This document shows positions 45,228 to 54,679 of a stretch of 64,000 nt of DNA, piece after piece. Under the pieces are notes generated by a model, which was not told where the DNA came from, searched no databases, and saw nothing but the letters and a program-made list of their open reading frames with translations. Each line of letters opens with the position of its first letter. Position 1 is the stretch's first letter. The stretch comes from Aeromicrobium ginsengisoli (GTDB lineage: Bacteria; Actinomycetota; Actinomycetes; Propionibacteriales; Nocardioidaceae), in the NCBI RefSeq assembly GCF_004134905.2, contig NZ_SDPQ02000003.1:1022023-1086022 (forward strand). The letters run 5' to 3'. The translations under genes were made by a program, and so were the position numbers.

Positions 45228-45725
45228 TCAGCGGGACTGGAGCGAGAGCTGGAGATAGGTCAGGTCGAGCCAGCGACCGAACTTGAAGCCGACCTCGGGC
45301 AGCAGCGCGACCCGGCGGAAGCCGAACCGCTCGTGCAGGGCGATCGACCCGGCGTTGGTGGCCTCGATGCCGGCGACGATCGAGTGCACGTCGCCGGCCC
45401 GGGCCCGGTCGATCAGCTCCGGCATCAGCGCGTTGGCGATGCCACGACGGCGGTGGTCCGGGTGGACGTAGACCGAGTTCTCGACGGTGAACCGGTAGCC
45501 GGTCTTGGGCCGCCACGGCCCGTACGTCGCGAAGCCGGCGACCCCGCCGTCGCGCTCGGCGACCAGGACCGGCAGCCCCGCTGCACGTCGTCCGTCGAAC
45601 CAGGCGCGCCGGTCGTCGAGGCCGACCTCCGTCTCGTCCCAGATCGCCGTGGTCGTGCGGATCGCGTCGTTGTGGATCTCGAGGATCGCCGGGAGGTCGT
45701 CGTGCACGGCGTCGCGGATGATCAT
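45228..45725 (-). CDS. GNAT N-acetyltransferase (phosphinothricin acetyltransferase-like)
   Basis: 165-aa GNAT with MIIRDAVHDDLPAILEIHN start, ENSVYVHPDHRRRGIANAL acetyl-CoA loop (R/Q-x2-G-x-G/A: RRRGIA) and NAGSIALHERFGF, the usual closing motif. The pattern IW-DETEV is shared with PAT/YwnH-type enzymes that acetylate phosphinothricin or methionine sulfone. ATG 45725 has AAGGGAGA upstream. Divergent from the XRE-cupin gene, 23 bp away. Confidence 0.9.
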   Translation of the reverse strand: MIIRDAVHDDLPAILEIHNDAIRTTTAIWDETEVGLDDRRAWFDGRRAAGLPVLVAERDGGVAGFATYGPWRPKTGYRFTVENSVYVHPDHRRRGIANALMPELIDRARAGDVHSIVAGIEATNAGSIALHERFGFRRVALLPEVGFKFGRWLDLTYLQLSLQSR

Positions 45726-45748
45726 CGAGTCTCCCTTATAGTGGCGAT

Positions 45749-46321
45749 ATGTCCATCATAGTAGACGACATCAGCGCGCGGATCGGCAAGCGGGTCGCCC
45801 TCGAGCGGGAGCTGAGGGGCTGGTCGCTCAGCGAGCTGGCGGAGCGCTCCGGGGTGTCGCGCGCCATGATCCACAAGGTTGAACGCGGTGAGAGCAGCCC
45901 GACCGCGACGCTGCTCGGCAAGCTCTCGGGCGCGTTCGGCCTCACGGTGTCGACCCTGATCGCCCGGGGCGAGCCTCGGGGCACGAGGGTCCTGGCGCGC
46001 GACGACCAGGAGCTGTGGGTCGACCCGGACACCGGCTATCGCCGCCGGCAGGTCATCACGACGCCTGCCGGCGACATCACCGAGATCGTCATGCCGCCCG
46101 GCAAGGAGGTCGCGGTGCCGGCCGAGTCGTACGACTTCGGGATGCACGTCGTGTGGGTCGTCGAGGGTGTCCTGACGTTCGTCGTGGGCGACACGACCCA
46201 CGAGCTCGCGGCCGGGGACCGGTTGCGGATGGGTGATCCCGCCCCGGTCGTCTATCGCAACGCCTCACCGCACGACGTGCGTTATGTGGTGACGGTGTTC
46301 TCGTCGTCGACCGACACGTAG
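45749..46321 (+). CDS. XRE-family regulator with cupin domain
   Basis: 190-aa regulator: N-terminal HTH (SLSELAERSGVSRAMIHKVE) and C-terminal cupin (about residues 100-175, MHVVWVVEGVLTFVVGD). Such regulators often control a neighbouring acetyltransferase or MFS pump. ATG 45749 has TATAGT (45737-45742) 6 nt upstream, so leaderless. Its last 40 bp overlap the convergent MFS gene. Confidence 0.88.
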   Translation: MSIIVDDISARIGKRVALERELRGWSLSELAERSGVSRAMIHKVERGESSPTATLLGKLSGAFGLTVSTLIARGEPRGTRVLARDDQELWVDPDTGYRRRQVITTPAGDITEIVMPPGKEVAVPAESYDFGMHVVWVVEGVLTFVVGDTTHELAAGDRLRMGDPAPVVYRNASPHDVRYVVTVFSSSTDT

Positions 46322-47514
46322 TTGACCGGCCGGAACGCCGGGATCAGCTGACCGCCCCAGCAGGCGAGCGCGATGACCGTGGCGACCAGGCCGCCCACCA
46401 CGAATCCGCCCCACGCGCCGACCTCGTCGATCGCCGCGCCGATGACCGGCGAGCTCGCGGCACCGCCGATCGTGAACGCCGTGCCCTGCCAGCCCATCGC
46501 CTCGCCGCGTCGCTCCTCGGGCACGAGCTTGGCGATCCACTCCGCCGCGGCGGTCATGGTCGGCGCGCACAGGAACCCGGTCGGGATGACCCACAGCGAC
46601 AACGACCAGACCTGTTCGCCGAGCCCGACAGGGATCGTCGTGAGGCCGAGCGCGAGCAGCAGATAGGTCGGCCGGATCGAGCGGTTGAGCGACCCGTAGA
46701 TCAGCCCGCCCAACAGGGAGGACAGGCCCCACAGGCCGTACGTGAAGCCGATCGCGCCGACCTTGTCGAGCTCGCGCAGCTCGGCGATGATGCCGAGGTC
46801 GGTGCCGACCAGGGTCGCCATCGTGCCGCCGGAGATGAGGAAGAGGAACACGACCGGCACCGACAGGATCGACGCCTTGCCGGTCGACTCGGCCGGAGCC
46901 GCGGCATCGACCGGTGACGCGGACCGGGTCGGTGGGTTGAGCCGCAGGAAGATCAGCCCGGCGATGACCTCGCACGCGCCGACCGCATAGAGCGCCGCAT
47001 CGCCGCCGGCCTGCGTCACGAGCAGCACCCCGGCCGCAGGGCCGATGATGAAGCTCGCCTCGGAGATGACCGAGTCGGCGGAGAACGCCGTGCGCCGCTG
47101 ACGCTCCTCGACCATGACGCTCAGCGAGAGCCGCACGATCGAGAAGACGGGGATGAGGAACAGTCCCATCAGCAGCGAGATCGGGATCAGCCAGACGTAC
47201 GACGCGAACGTCGCCAAGGGATAGAGCAGGCCGACCGCGACGATCGAGGGCAGGATCGCGCGACGCATGCCGAGCCGGTCGATCAGGCGGCCCCGCCATG
47301 GCGACCCGATCGCCGCGCCGAGGGTCGTGGCGGCTGCGACGACGCCCGCCTGTGCGTAGGTGCCGTCGAGATCGTCGACGACGTAGAGCGTGAAGACCAG
47401 CGGTGCCGCCATCATGGGGATGCGGGCGAAGAACGCCGCGATGAACAGCGTGCGGACGGACTTGTCCGCCCACAGCTGCGCATATCCGGAGAAGGCCACA
47501 GGGAAGTATTTCAC
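46282..47514 (-). CDS. MFS transporter
   Basis: 410-aa major facilitator with about twelve helices; GRLIDRLGMRRAILPS is the loop 2-3 motif. GTG 47514 is taken as start as homology-like hydrophobic sequence begins soon after; no ribosome site is obvious, so an internal GTG (VAFSGYAQ) is possible. The 3' end overlaps the XRE-cupin gene by 40 bp, tail to tail. Substrate unknown; may be an efflux pump of the GNAT/XRE group. Confidence 0.83.
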   Translation of the reverse strand: MKYFPVAFSGYAQLWADKSVRTLFIAAFFARIPMMAAPLVFTLYVVDDLDGTYAQAGVVAAATTLGAAIGSPWRGRLIDRLGMRRAILPSIVAVGLLYPLATFASYVWLIPISLLMGLFLIPVFSIVRLSLSVMVEERQRRTAFSADSVISEASFIIGPAAGVLLVTQAGGDAALYAVGACEVIAGLIFLRLNPPTRSASPVDAAAPAESTGKASILSVPVVFLFLISGGTMATLVGTDLGIIAELRELDKVGAIGFTYGLWGLSSLLGGLIYGSLNRSIRPTYLLLALGLTTIPVGLGEQVWSLSLWVIPTGFLCAPTMTAAAEWIAKLVPEERRGEAMGWQGTAFTIGGAASSPVIGAAIDEVGAWGGFVVGGLVATVIALACWGGQLIPAFRPVNYVSVDDENTVTT

Positions 47515-47641
47515 CGACGTCGGACACCTCAGGACCGACTGTCACCGATCGACGCGCCACAGCCGCTCACAGATGCGGATGCATGAAGTCTTGACGACAC
47601 ACGCTACGGTGTGCTGCGTCTGACCAATCAGGAGTTCACCA

Positions 47642-50323
47642 GTGACCAGTCTCGTCATCGTCGAGTCGCCCAACAAGGTCCGCAGCATCGCGGGCTACCT
47701 CGGCGACGGCTATGTCGTGGACTCCTCGGTCGGCCACATCCGCGACCTGCCGCGTGGCGCCGACGAGGTGCCGGCCGCGTTCAAGGGCGAGACCTGGGCC
47801 CGCCTCGGCGTCAACATCGACAGCGAGTTCGAGCCGATCTACGTCGTCTCGGCCGACAAGAAGTCGCAGATGACCAAGCTCAAGAAGCTCCTCAAGGATG
47901 CCGACGAGCTCGTCCTGGCGACGGATGAGGACCGCGAGGGCGAGGCCATCGCGTGGCACCTGCTCGACGAGCTCAAGCCCAAGGTCCCGGTCAAGCGCAT
48001 CGTCTTCAACGAGATCACCCGCGACGCGATCCAGTTCGCCATCGCCAACCCGCGCGACGTCGACATGGACCTCGTCGACGCCCAGGAGACCCGCCGCATC
48101 CTCGACCGCCTCTACGGCTACGAGGTCAGCCCGGTGCTCTGGAAGAAGGTCATGAGCGGGCTGTCGGCCGGACGCGTGCAGTCCGTCGCGACGCGGCTCG
48201 TGGTGGAGCGGGAGCGTGAGCGCATGGCGTTCCACGTCGCGTCCTACTGGGACCTCGAGGCGACGTTCGACGCCGGCGAGGGCTTCGACCCGCGCCAGTT
48301 CCCCGCCAAGCTGTTCAGCGTCGACGGCAAGCGCATCGCGTCGGGCAACAACTTCGACAACGCCGGGCAGCTGACGTCCGACAAGGTCGCGCACCTCGAC
48401 GAGCAGCAGGCCGGCGCGCTGGCCGAGGCACTCAACGACCGCCCGTTCACGGTGCGCTCCGTGGAGTCCAAGCCCTACACGCGCCGCCCCTACGCGCCGT
48501 TCCGCACCACGACGATGCAGCAGGAGGCGTCCCGCAAGTTCGGGTTCGGCGCCGCCCGCACGATGCAGGTCGCCCAGCGGCTCTACGAGGGTGGGCACAT
48601 CACCTATATGCGTACCGACTCGACGACGCTGTCGCAGACCGCGCTCAACGCGGCCCGCGCCCAGGTCACCGAGCTCTACGGTGCCGCCTACCTGCCCGCC
48701 TCGCCGCGCGTCTACGCCAGCAAGGTCAAGAACGCGCAGGAGGCCCACGAGGCGATCCGCCCCGCCGGTGAACGTTTCAAGACCCCGCAGCAGACCGGGC
48801 TCGGCGGCGACGAGCTCCGCCTCTACGAGCTGATCTGGAAGCGCACGATCGCCTCGCAGATGAACGACGCCAAGGGCGACTCGGTGTCGATCCGCATCGG
48901 CGCGAACGCCACCAGCGGTGAGGACGTCGTGTTCGGCGCGTCGGGCCGCACGATCACGTTCTACGGATTCCTCAAGGCCTACGTCGAGTCGCACGACGAC
49001 ACCGACGCCGAGGGTGACGACCAGCAGACCAAGCTGCCCAACCTGTCCGAGGGGCAGACCGTCACGGCCGCCGAGCTCGGCAAGGCCGGGCACGAGACCA
49101 AGCCGCCGTCGCGCTACACCGAGGCCAGCCTCATCAGCGAGCTCGAGACCCGCGAGATCGGCCGCCCCTCGACCTACGCGTCGATCGTCGGCACGATCCA
49201 GAACCGCGGCTACGTCTACAAGAAGGGCACCGCCCTGGTCCCGGCGTGGATCGCGTTCTCGGTCATCCGCCTCCTGGAGCAGCACTTCCCGCGGCTCATC
49301 GACTACAACTTCACCGCCGAGCTCGAGGACGTCCTCGACGAGGTGGCCAACGGGCGCGAGGACCGGCTCAACGTCCTCACGGGCTTCTGGACGGGCACCG
49401 GCGAGGGCGACACGGGGCTCAAGCGCCTCGTCGAGAACCTCCCCGACATCGACGCGCGCGGCCTCGCGACGTTCCCGCTCGGCGAGGACATCGACCTGCG
49501 CGTCGGTCGTTACGGCCCGTACGTCGAAGGTCCGCCGTTCACCGAGGACGCCGAGGGCAAGCGCGTGCCGACCCGCGCCAACGTGCCGGACGACCTGCCG
49601 CCCGACGAGCTCACGCTCGACCGTGCCAAGGAGCTCCTCGCGAGCCCCTCCGGCGTCGAGAAGGAGCTCGGGCCGCACCCCGAGACCGGGCTCATGATCA
49701 CCGCCAAGAGTGGCCGATTCGGTCCCTACGTGACCGAAGCACTCCCGGAGGGCGCCAAGAAGGCCGACCGGGGTCGCACCGCGAGCCTGTTCGCGAGCAT
49801 GGACCTCGACACCATCACGCTCGAGCAGGCCGTCGAGCTGCTCAAGCTCCCGCGCGTCGTCTACGTCGAGGAGGACGGCACCGAGGTCACGGCCCAGAAC
49901 GGACGCTACGGTCCCTACCTCAAGAAGGGCACCGACTCCCGCTCGCTCGAGCGCGAGGACCAGCTCCTCACGATCACCGAGGACGAGGTCCGCGCGATCT
50001 ACGCGCAGCCCAAGACGTACGGGCGACGCGCTGCGGCGGCTCCGCTCAAGGAGCTCGGCAACGACCCGGTCAGCGGCTCGCCGGTCGTGGCCAAGGACGG
50101 CCGCTTCGGCATGTATGTCACCGACGGCGAGTACAACGCCACGCTGCGCAAGGACGACTCGCTCGAGACGTTGACCCCGGAGCGCGCCTTCGAGCTGCTC
50201 GCTGAGCGTCGCGCCAAGGGCCCGGCCAAGAAGGGCGGCAAGAAGACCGCCAAGAAGGCAGCGAAGAAGACCGCCAAGAAGGCGACCAAGAAGGCGCCTG
50301 CCAAGAAGTCCCCCACGCGCTGA
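47642..50323 (+). CDS. topA: DNA topoisomerase I
   Basis: 893-aa type IA topoisomerase. Toprim begins VIVESPNKVRSIAGYLG with acidic LATDEDREGEA; active-site Tyr is Y322 in ITYMRTDS. The C-terminus has repeated topo-C modules (GRFGPYV, GRYGPYL, GRFGMYV) without zinc fingers and a Lys-rich KKxxKK tail, as in mycobacteria. GTG 47642 follows AGGAG. Relaxes negative supercoils. Confidence 0.96.
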   Translation: MTSLVIVESPNKVRSIAGYLGDGYVVDSSVGHIRDLPRGADEVPAAFKGETWARLGVNIDSEFEPIYVVSADKKSQMTKLKKLLKDADELVLATDEDREGEAIAWHLLDELKPKVPVKRIVFNEITRDAIQFAIANPRDVDMDLVDAQETRRILDRLYGYEVSPVLWKKVMSGLSAGRVQSVATRLVVERERERMAFHVASYWDLEATFDAGEGFDPRQFPAKLFSVDGKRIASGNNFDNAGQLTSDKVAHLDEQQAGALAEALNDRPFTVRSVESKPYTRRPYAPFRTTTMQQEASRKFGFGAARTMQVAQRLYEGGHITYMRTDSTTLSQTALNAARAQVTELYGAAYLPASPRVYASKVKNAQEAHEAIRPAGERFKTPQQTGLGGDELRLYELIWKRTIASQMNDAKGDSVSIRIGANATSGEDVVFGASGRTITFYGFLKAYVESHDDTDAEGDDQQTKLPNLSEGQTVTAAELGKAGHETKPPSRYTEASLISELETREIGRPSTYASIVGTIQNRGYVYKKGTALVPAWIAFSVIRLLEQHFPRLIDYNFTAELEDVLDEVANGREDRLNVLTGFWTGTGEGDTGLKRLVENLPDIDARGLATFPLGEDIDLRVGRYGPYVEGPPFTEDAEGKRVPTRANVPDDLPPDELTLDRAKELLASPSGVEKELGPHPETGLMITAKSGRFGPYVTEALPEGAKKADRGRTASLFASMDLDTITLEQAVELLKLPRVVYVEEDGTEVTAQNGRYGPYLKKGTDSRSLEREDQLLTITEDEVRAIYAQPKTYGRRAAAAPLKELGNDPVSGSPVVAKDGRFGMYVTDGEYNATLRKDDSLETLTPERAFELLAERRAKGPAKKGGKKTAKKAAKKTAKKATKKAPAKKSPTR

Positions 50324-50332
50324 GCGCGTGGG
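50312..50332 (+). terminator. hairpin over the topA stop codon
   Basis: CCCACGCGC (50312-50320) pairs with GCGCGTGGG (50324-50332); the loop is exactly the TGA stop (50321-50323). Its position at the gene end suggests a terminator or 3' protecting structure. Confidence 0.6.
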
Positions 50333-50413
50333 AGTGTCCCCATGTGCGGTGACGTTGGGTGGCGGTTCGCCACCTTTCGCCCGACGAAGGCCTGACCTGC
50401 CACAATCGGGGCC

Positions 50414-51583
50414 ATGTTGCGCCCCATCGTCAGGCCGTTGTCACCGCGGGACCCGCACGAGGAGCACCGCACGGCCTCGCCGCTCGAGCTGTTCACGGAC
50501 CTTTGCTACGTCGTAGCGGTCGCGCAGGCTGCGCTGTCGCTGCACCACGAGATCACGCACGATCATGCGGCGCACGGCCTCGTGTGGTTCGGGGTCTCGT
50601 TCTTCGCGATCTTCTGGGCCTGGCTCAACTTCGTGTGGATCAACTCGGCGTACGACTCCGACGACGTCATCAACCGGTTGCTGACGCTGCTGCAGATCCT
50701 CGGCTCGCTGGTCCTCGCAGCCGGCGTGCCGAGGATGTTCGAGGAGGACCTGACCCTCGGCATCGTCGGCTACGTCATCATGCGCGTCGGCCTCGTCCTC
50801 ATGTGGCTGCGCGCTGCGGCCGGCGACCCGGACCGGCGGCAGACGGCCATGCGATACGCGCGGGGACTCGTCGCCGTGCAGACCGGCTGGGTCATCGCCC
50901 TGCTGGTCACCGGCGGCCACATCCCGATCTGGCTGTTCGTCATCGGCATCACGCTCGACTTCGGCGTGCCGTTCTTCGCCGAGCGGGCGGGTCAGACGCC
51001 CTGGCACCCGCACCACATCGCGGAGCGCTACGGGTTGTTCTTCATCATCGTGCTGGGCGAGACGATCCTGTCGGTGACGATCGGCCTGCAGGTCGCGTTC
51101 GACAAGGCCGATCCGCCGGCTGAGCTCTGGTACGTCGTGGCCGGAGGGGTGCTCGCCACGTTCTGCGGCTGGTGGCTCTACTTCGCGCGGGAGAACGCCG
51201 ACGTCCTCAGCGACAACTCGGTCGGGTTCGTGTGGGGCCTCGGCCACTACGTGATCTTCGGCGCCGCGGCCGCGCTCGGTGCCGGTCTTGCTGCGCGGAT
51301 CGACCACTACACACATCATTCCGAGGCCTCGGACCTCGTGAGCAGCGCCTTCGTCACCGGACCGGGAGCGGCGTTCTTCGCTGCACTGTGGCTCGTCACG
51401 ATCCGCCTGCACGACCCGTCCATCCGGACGGCCGGTCCGTTCGCGGCTGCGATCGTCGCGATGATCGCCGTCACCTTCGTTCCGTACTCCGAGCTGTGGG
51501 CCGGTCTGATCGGCGTGGCCCTCCTGGTCACCGAGATCTGGTTGACGACGGACCGCGACGAGAGTGTCGGCGCCGAGTCCTAG
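50414..51583 (+). CDS. low temperature requirement protein A (LtrA)-like membrane protein
   Basis: 389-aa protein with about ten helices and the LtrA hallmarks HRTASPLELFTDLCYVVAV near the N-terminus and ERYGLFFIIVLGETILS in the centre. Function of LtrA proteins is unknown. ATG 50414; a weak CACAAT lies 7 nt upstream. Confidence 0.88.
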   Translation: MLRPIVRPLSPRDPHEEHRTASPLELFTDLCYVVAVAQAALSLHHEITHDHAAHGLVWFGVSFFAIFWAWLNFVWINSAYDSDDVINRLLTLLQILGSLVLAAGVPRMFEEDLTLGIVGYVIMRVGLVLMWLRAAAGDPDRRQTAMRYARGLVAVQTGWVIALLVTGGHIPIWLFVIGITLDFGVPFFAERAGQTPWHPHHIAERYGLFFIIVLGETILSVTIGLQVAFDKADPPAELWYVVAGGVLATFCGWWLYFARENADVLSDNSVGFVWGLGHYVIFGAAAALGAGLAARIDHYTHHSEASDLVSSAFVTGPGAAFFAALWLVTIRLHDPSIRTAGPFAAAIVAMIAVTFVPYSELWAGLIGVALLVTEIWLTTDRDESVGAES

Positions 51584-51592
51584 GTTGTCGGT

Positions 51593-51994
51593 ATGCCTGA
51601 CGTGTCGCTCGACGTCGTCGAACGCCTCCGTGCGATCTGCCTCGCGCTGCCCGATACGTACGAGGAGACCGCGTGGACCGGCCTGCGCTGGTGCGTGCGC
51701 CGCAAGACGTTCGCCCACGCGCTGGTGATCGATGACGGCCGGCCCGAGGCCTACGCGCGCTTCATCGCCGACGAGGGGCCGGTGACGGTCGTGACGTTCC
51801 GTGCGCCGGGTGACGAGCTCGAGGCTCTCCGCCAGGCCGGGCCGCCGTTCTTCGTCGCGCGCTGGGGCCGAGACGTCGTCGGCCTCGAGCTGCGGGACGA
51901 CACCGACTGGGACGAGCTCGCCGAGATGCTGACCGACAGCTTCTGCGTCATGGCACCGCAGAAGCTCGTCGACCGCGTCGTGCCTCCCGGATAG
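51593..51994 (+). CDS. MmcQ/YjbR-family DNA-binding-like protein
   Basis: 133-aa MmcQ/YjbR fold protein: LPDTYEETAWTGLRWCVRRK and a W(D)ELAEMLTDSFCVMAP end are family features. Role unclear. ATG 51593; TAGGTT (51581-51586) lies 6 nt upstream and starts with the TAG stop of ltrA, pointing to a leaderless mRNA. Confidence 0.85.
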   Translation: MPDVSLDVVERLRAICLALPDTYEETAWTGLRWCVRRKTFAHALVIDDGRPEAYARFIADEGPVTVVTFRAPGDELEALRQAGPPFFVARWGRDVVGLELRDDTDWDELAEMLTDSFCVMAPQKLVDRVVPPG

Positions 51995-52031
51995 CCCGGC
52001 TGTGAGGTCGCTGTCCCGTTACGGTGGACCG

Positions 52032-52889
52032 ATGGTCGACGTTCGCCGGGTGGCTCAGCTCGTACGCGATCCCAGGGAGGGTGTGCGCGTCGTCGCCAGA
52101 CGTCTCCGCGCCACGCCGTGCCTTGTGTGCGGCTCACGGCGCCAACGCACCCAGGTCGTCGACCGCAAGAAGCGGTCCTACGAGATCCGGATCTGCCAGC
52201 GCTGCCACTACGTGTCCAACTTCACCAACACCGTCGACTACACGGCGTTCGAGTCCGTCGAGAGCTTCCGGCTCTCGCCGCGCGTCGGGACCGCGGAGCA
52301 CCAGGGGCGCGAGTTCCACATGGCGGCGATGGGCGCCGACATCCTGCGACGCCAGGGCCTCAAGGTCATGGTGTTCGGCGCCGGCCGCAGCCTCGACTAC
52401 CAGCACATCGCCCAGCTGCCCGCCGTCGACAAGGTCGTCATGAGTGATGTCGTCGACCTCGGGGTCGACGCCGACTTCATCAACATCACCGAGGGCACGT
52501 CGCAGCGGTTCGACCTGATCATCGCGTGCGAGGTGGTCGAGCACTTCACGGATCCACGTGCCGAGTTCCCGAGGCTGTTCCGGCTGCTCACCCGCAACGG
52601 CCTGCTGGTCTGCTCGACCAACATCTACGACGGCCGCAACGTCGCCAACCACCGCTACCTCTACTCCCGCGGCCACACCTCCTACTACAGCCCCAAGGCG
52701 ATCGGCGTGATCGCCCGCAGGAGCCGCATGCGCTACGACTTCCGGCTGCCGGCGATCGCCACGGGGTCGGCCGGTCCCCGCAAGCGCTACGTCCTGTTCA
52801 CCAAGTCGCGTGGCATCCTGCGCCGCATCGTCGACTACTTCGGCGACCATGCCTACGCGCCCTCGGAGGACGTCGGGCCCACTGAGTAG
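52032..52889 (+). CDS. class I SAM methyltransferase with zinc-ribbon N-terminus
   Basis: 285-aa protein. An N-terminal CLVCGS...CQRCHY zinc-ribbon-like segment (first 65 residues) precedes a degenerate methyltransferase: LKVMVFGAGRSLDYQHI (motif I), VVMSDVVDLG, LIIACEVVEHFTDP. C-methyltransferase-like relatives occur in sugar loci. ATG 52032 is chosen because TACGGT (52020-52025) lies 6 nt before it; GTG 52002 is alternative. Confidence 0.8.
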   Translation: MVDVRRVAQLVRDPREGVRVVARRLRATPCLVCGSRRQRTQVVDRKKRSYEIRICQRCHYVSNFTNTVDYTAFESVESFRLSPRVGTAEHQGREFHMAAMGADILRRQGLKVMVFGAGRSLDYQHIAQLPAVDKVVMSDVVDLGVDADFINITEGTSQRFDLIIACEVVEHFTDPRAEFPRLFRLLTRNGLLVCSTNIYDGRNVANHRYLYSRGHTSYYSPKAIGVIARRSRMRYDFRLPAIATGSAGPRKRYVLFTKSRGILRRIVDYFGDHAYAPSEDVGPTE

Positions 52890-52898
52890 GCTCGCCCC

Positions 52899-53540
52899 AT
52901 GGATCCGCTCTTCACCGAAACCGGGGTGTTCCTCGCCTTGGAGGGTGGAGAGGGTGCCGGCAAGTCGACGCAGGCCTTCATGCTCGTCGAGTGGCTCGAG
53001 AGCCTCGGCCACGGCGTCCTGCTGACGCGCGAGCCGGGGGCCACCGAGGTCGGCAAGATCCTGCGCCACATCGTCCTCGACAACGACACCGGTGAGCTGT
53101 CGCCGCGCACCGAGGTCCTGCTCTACGCCGCCGACAAGGCCGAGCACGTCGATCAGATCGTCCTGCCCGCGCTCGCCGAGGGCACGATCGTGCTGACCGA
53201 CCGCTACGTCGACTCGCTGCTGGCTTATCAGGGTGCCGGCCGCCACCTCGACTCCGCCGAGGTCGAGCACCTCGCGCGCTGGGCCACGTCGTCGCTGCGG
53301 CCGCACCTCACGATCGTGCTCGACATCGACCCGGCGATCGGCCACCTGCGGTTCGAGGGCGCCGACCGCATCGAGTCCGAGCCGCTCGAGTTCCACCAAC
53401 GCGTACGTCAGCACTTCCTCGACCTGGCTGCTGCCGATCCGCAGCACTATCTCGTGGTCGGCGGTGACGGCACCCCCGCCGAGATCCACGCCGAGATCCG
53501 CGCGGCCGTCGAGCCGTGGCTGGGCCAGGCATCCGCATGA
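52899..53540 (+). CDS. tmk: thymidylate kinase
   Basis: 213-aa dTMP kinase: P-loop ALEGGEGAGKSTQAF, DRYVDSLLAYQGAGR (catalytic DR-Y) and LID region. Produces dTDP for DNA synthesis. ATG 52899; TAGGCT (52887-52892) lies 6 nt upstream, its TAG being the stop of the previous gene, so leaderless. Stop overlaps holB (ATGA). Confidence 0.95.
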   Translation: MDPLFTETGVFLALEGGEGAGKSTQAFMLVEWLESLGHGVLLTREPGATEVGKILRHIVLDNDTGELSPRTEVLLYAADKAEHVDQIVLPALAEGTIVLTDRYVDSLLAYQGAGRHLDSAEVEHLARWATSSLRPHLTIVLDIDPAIGHLRFEGADRIESEPLEFHQRVRQHFLDLAAADPQHYLVVGGDGTPAEIHAEIRAAVEPWLGQASA

Positions 53541-54679
53541 CCGTGTGGTCGGACCTGGTCGGGCAGGAGCCGGTCGTCGCGACCCTGCAGGCGGCGGTCG
53601 CATCGGCCGGCGGTGACGGCCGGTCCATGACCCACGCGTGGCTCTTCACGGGACCGCCCGGCTCGGGCCGCTCCAACGCGGCTCGCGCGTTCGCGGCGGG
53701 GCTCCAGTGTGAGCTCGGCGGATGCGGTGAGTGCCACTCGTGCACGACCGCGCGGGCCGGCAGCCATCCCGACATCACCCTCATCTCGACCGACGGTCTC
53801 TCGATCGGCGTCAAGGACATCCGCCAGTACGTACGCTCGTCCGCCCTGCGGCCGGCACTTGGCCGCTGGCAGATCCTCATCATCGAGGACGCCGACCGGC
53901 TCACCGACGAGGCCGCCAACGCGCTGCTCAAGGCCATCGAGGAGCCGTCCCGCCAGACCGTATGGATGCTGTGCGCGCCAGCGGTCGACGACGTGTCGGT
54001 CACCATCCGCTCGCGCGCCCGCAGCGTCCTGCTGAGGACCCCGTCGACCGAGGCCATCACCGGGCTCCTCGTCACTCGTGACGGGGTCGAGCCGGAGCTG
54101 GCTCACGCCGTGGCCGCTGCATCGCAGGGGCACATCGGCCGTGCCCGCGGGCTGGCACGCGACGCCGGCGCACGTGAACGTCGCCGGGCGATCCTGTCGA
54201 TCCCGGTGTCGCTGCACGACCTCGGCGACTGCCTCCGGGCCGCGCACCAGGTCAACGAGGAGGCGACGGCACGGGCCAAGGACTACTGCGATCCTGCGGA
54301 CGAGCGTGAGCTCGACGACCTCCGGACGACGTGGGGGGTCGAGGAGCGCGGCCGCCGGCCACCGGGCTACGCCGGCGCGCTCTCGACGTTGCAGAAGGAC
54401 CAGGACCGGCGCCGCAAGCGCATGGCCCGTGACTCTATCGACGGGGTCCTGCTCGACCTGCTGTCGTTCTGCCGCGACGTGCTGACGGTGCAGTGCGCGA
54501 CCGGCGTCGACCTCGTCAACGCCGACGTGGCCGACGACGTCAACGAGCTGGCCCGGGTGTGGACGCCCGAGTCGACGATCCACACGATCGATGCCATCGT
54601 CGAGTGTCGCGCCGCCTTGACGGCCAACGCCGCACCTCTGCTCGCACTCGAACGCATGATGATGGGACTTCGCCGGTGA
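53537..54679 (+). CDS. holB: DNA polymerase III delta' subunit
   Basis: 380-aa clamp-loader subunit. Walker A is degenerate, GPPGSGRSNAARAF with R45 for Lys, in line with a non-hydrolysing delta'. Zinc-binding Cys lie in LQCELGGCGECHSC; NALLKAIEEPSRQTVWML is the sensor-1/SRC region. ATG 53537 overlaps tmk; the stop overlaps the hydrolase gene (GTGA). Confidence 0.92.
   Translation: MTVWSDLVGQEPVVATLQAAVASAGGDGRSMTHAWLFTGPPGSGRSNAARAFAAGLQCELGGCGECHSCTTARAGSHPDITLISTDGLSIGVKDIRQYVRSSALRPALGRWQILIIEDADRLTDEAANALLKAIEEPSRQTVWMLCAPAVDDVSVTIRSRARSVLLRTPSTEAITGLLVTRDGVEPELAHAVAAASQGHIGRARGLARDAGARERRRAILSIPVSLHDLGDCLRAAHQVNEEATARAKDYCDPADERELDDLRTTWGVEERGRRPPGYAGALSTLQKDQDRRRKRMARDSIDGVLLDLLSFCRDVLTVQCATGVDLVNADVADDVNELARVWTPESTIHTIDAIVECRAALTANAAPLLALERMMMGLRR

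Noticed and set aside
47636..49678. 680-codon minus frame opposite topA
   Set aside because: Same kind of codon-position shadow; topA motifs are complete on the + strand.
50221..50320. AAG-rich stretch as a separate repeat element
   Set aside because: It encodes the Lys-rich C-terminal tail normal for actinobacterial TopA.
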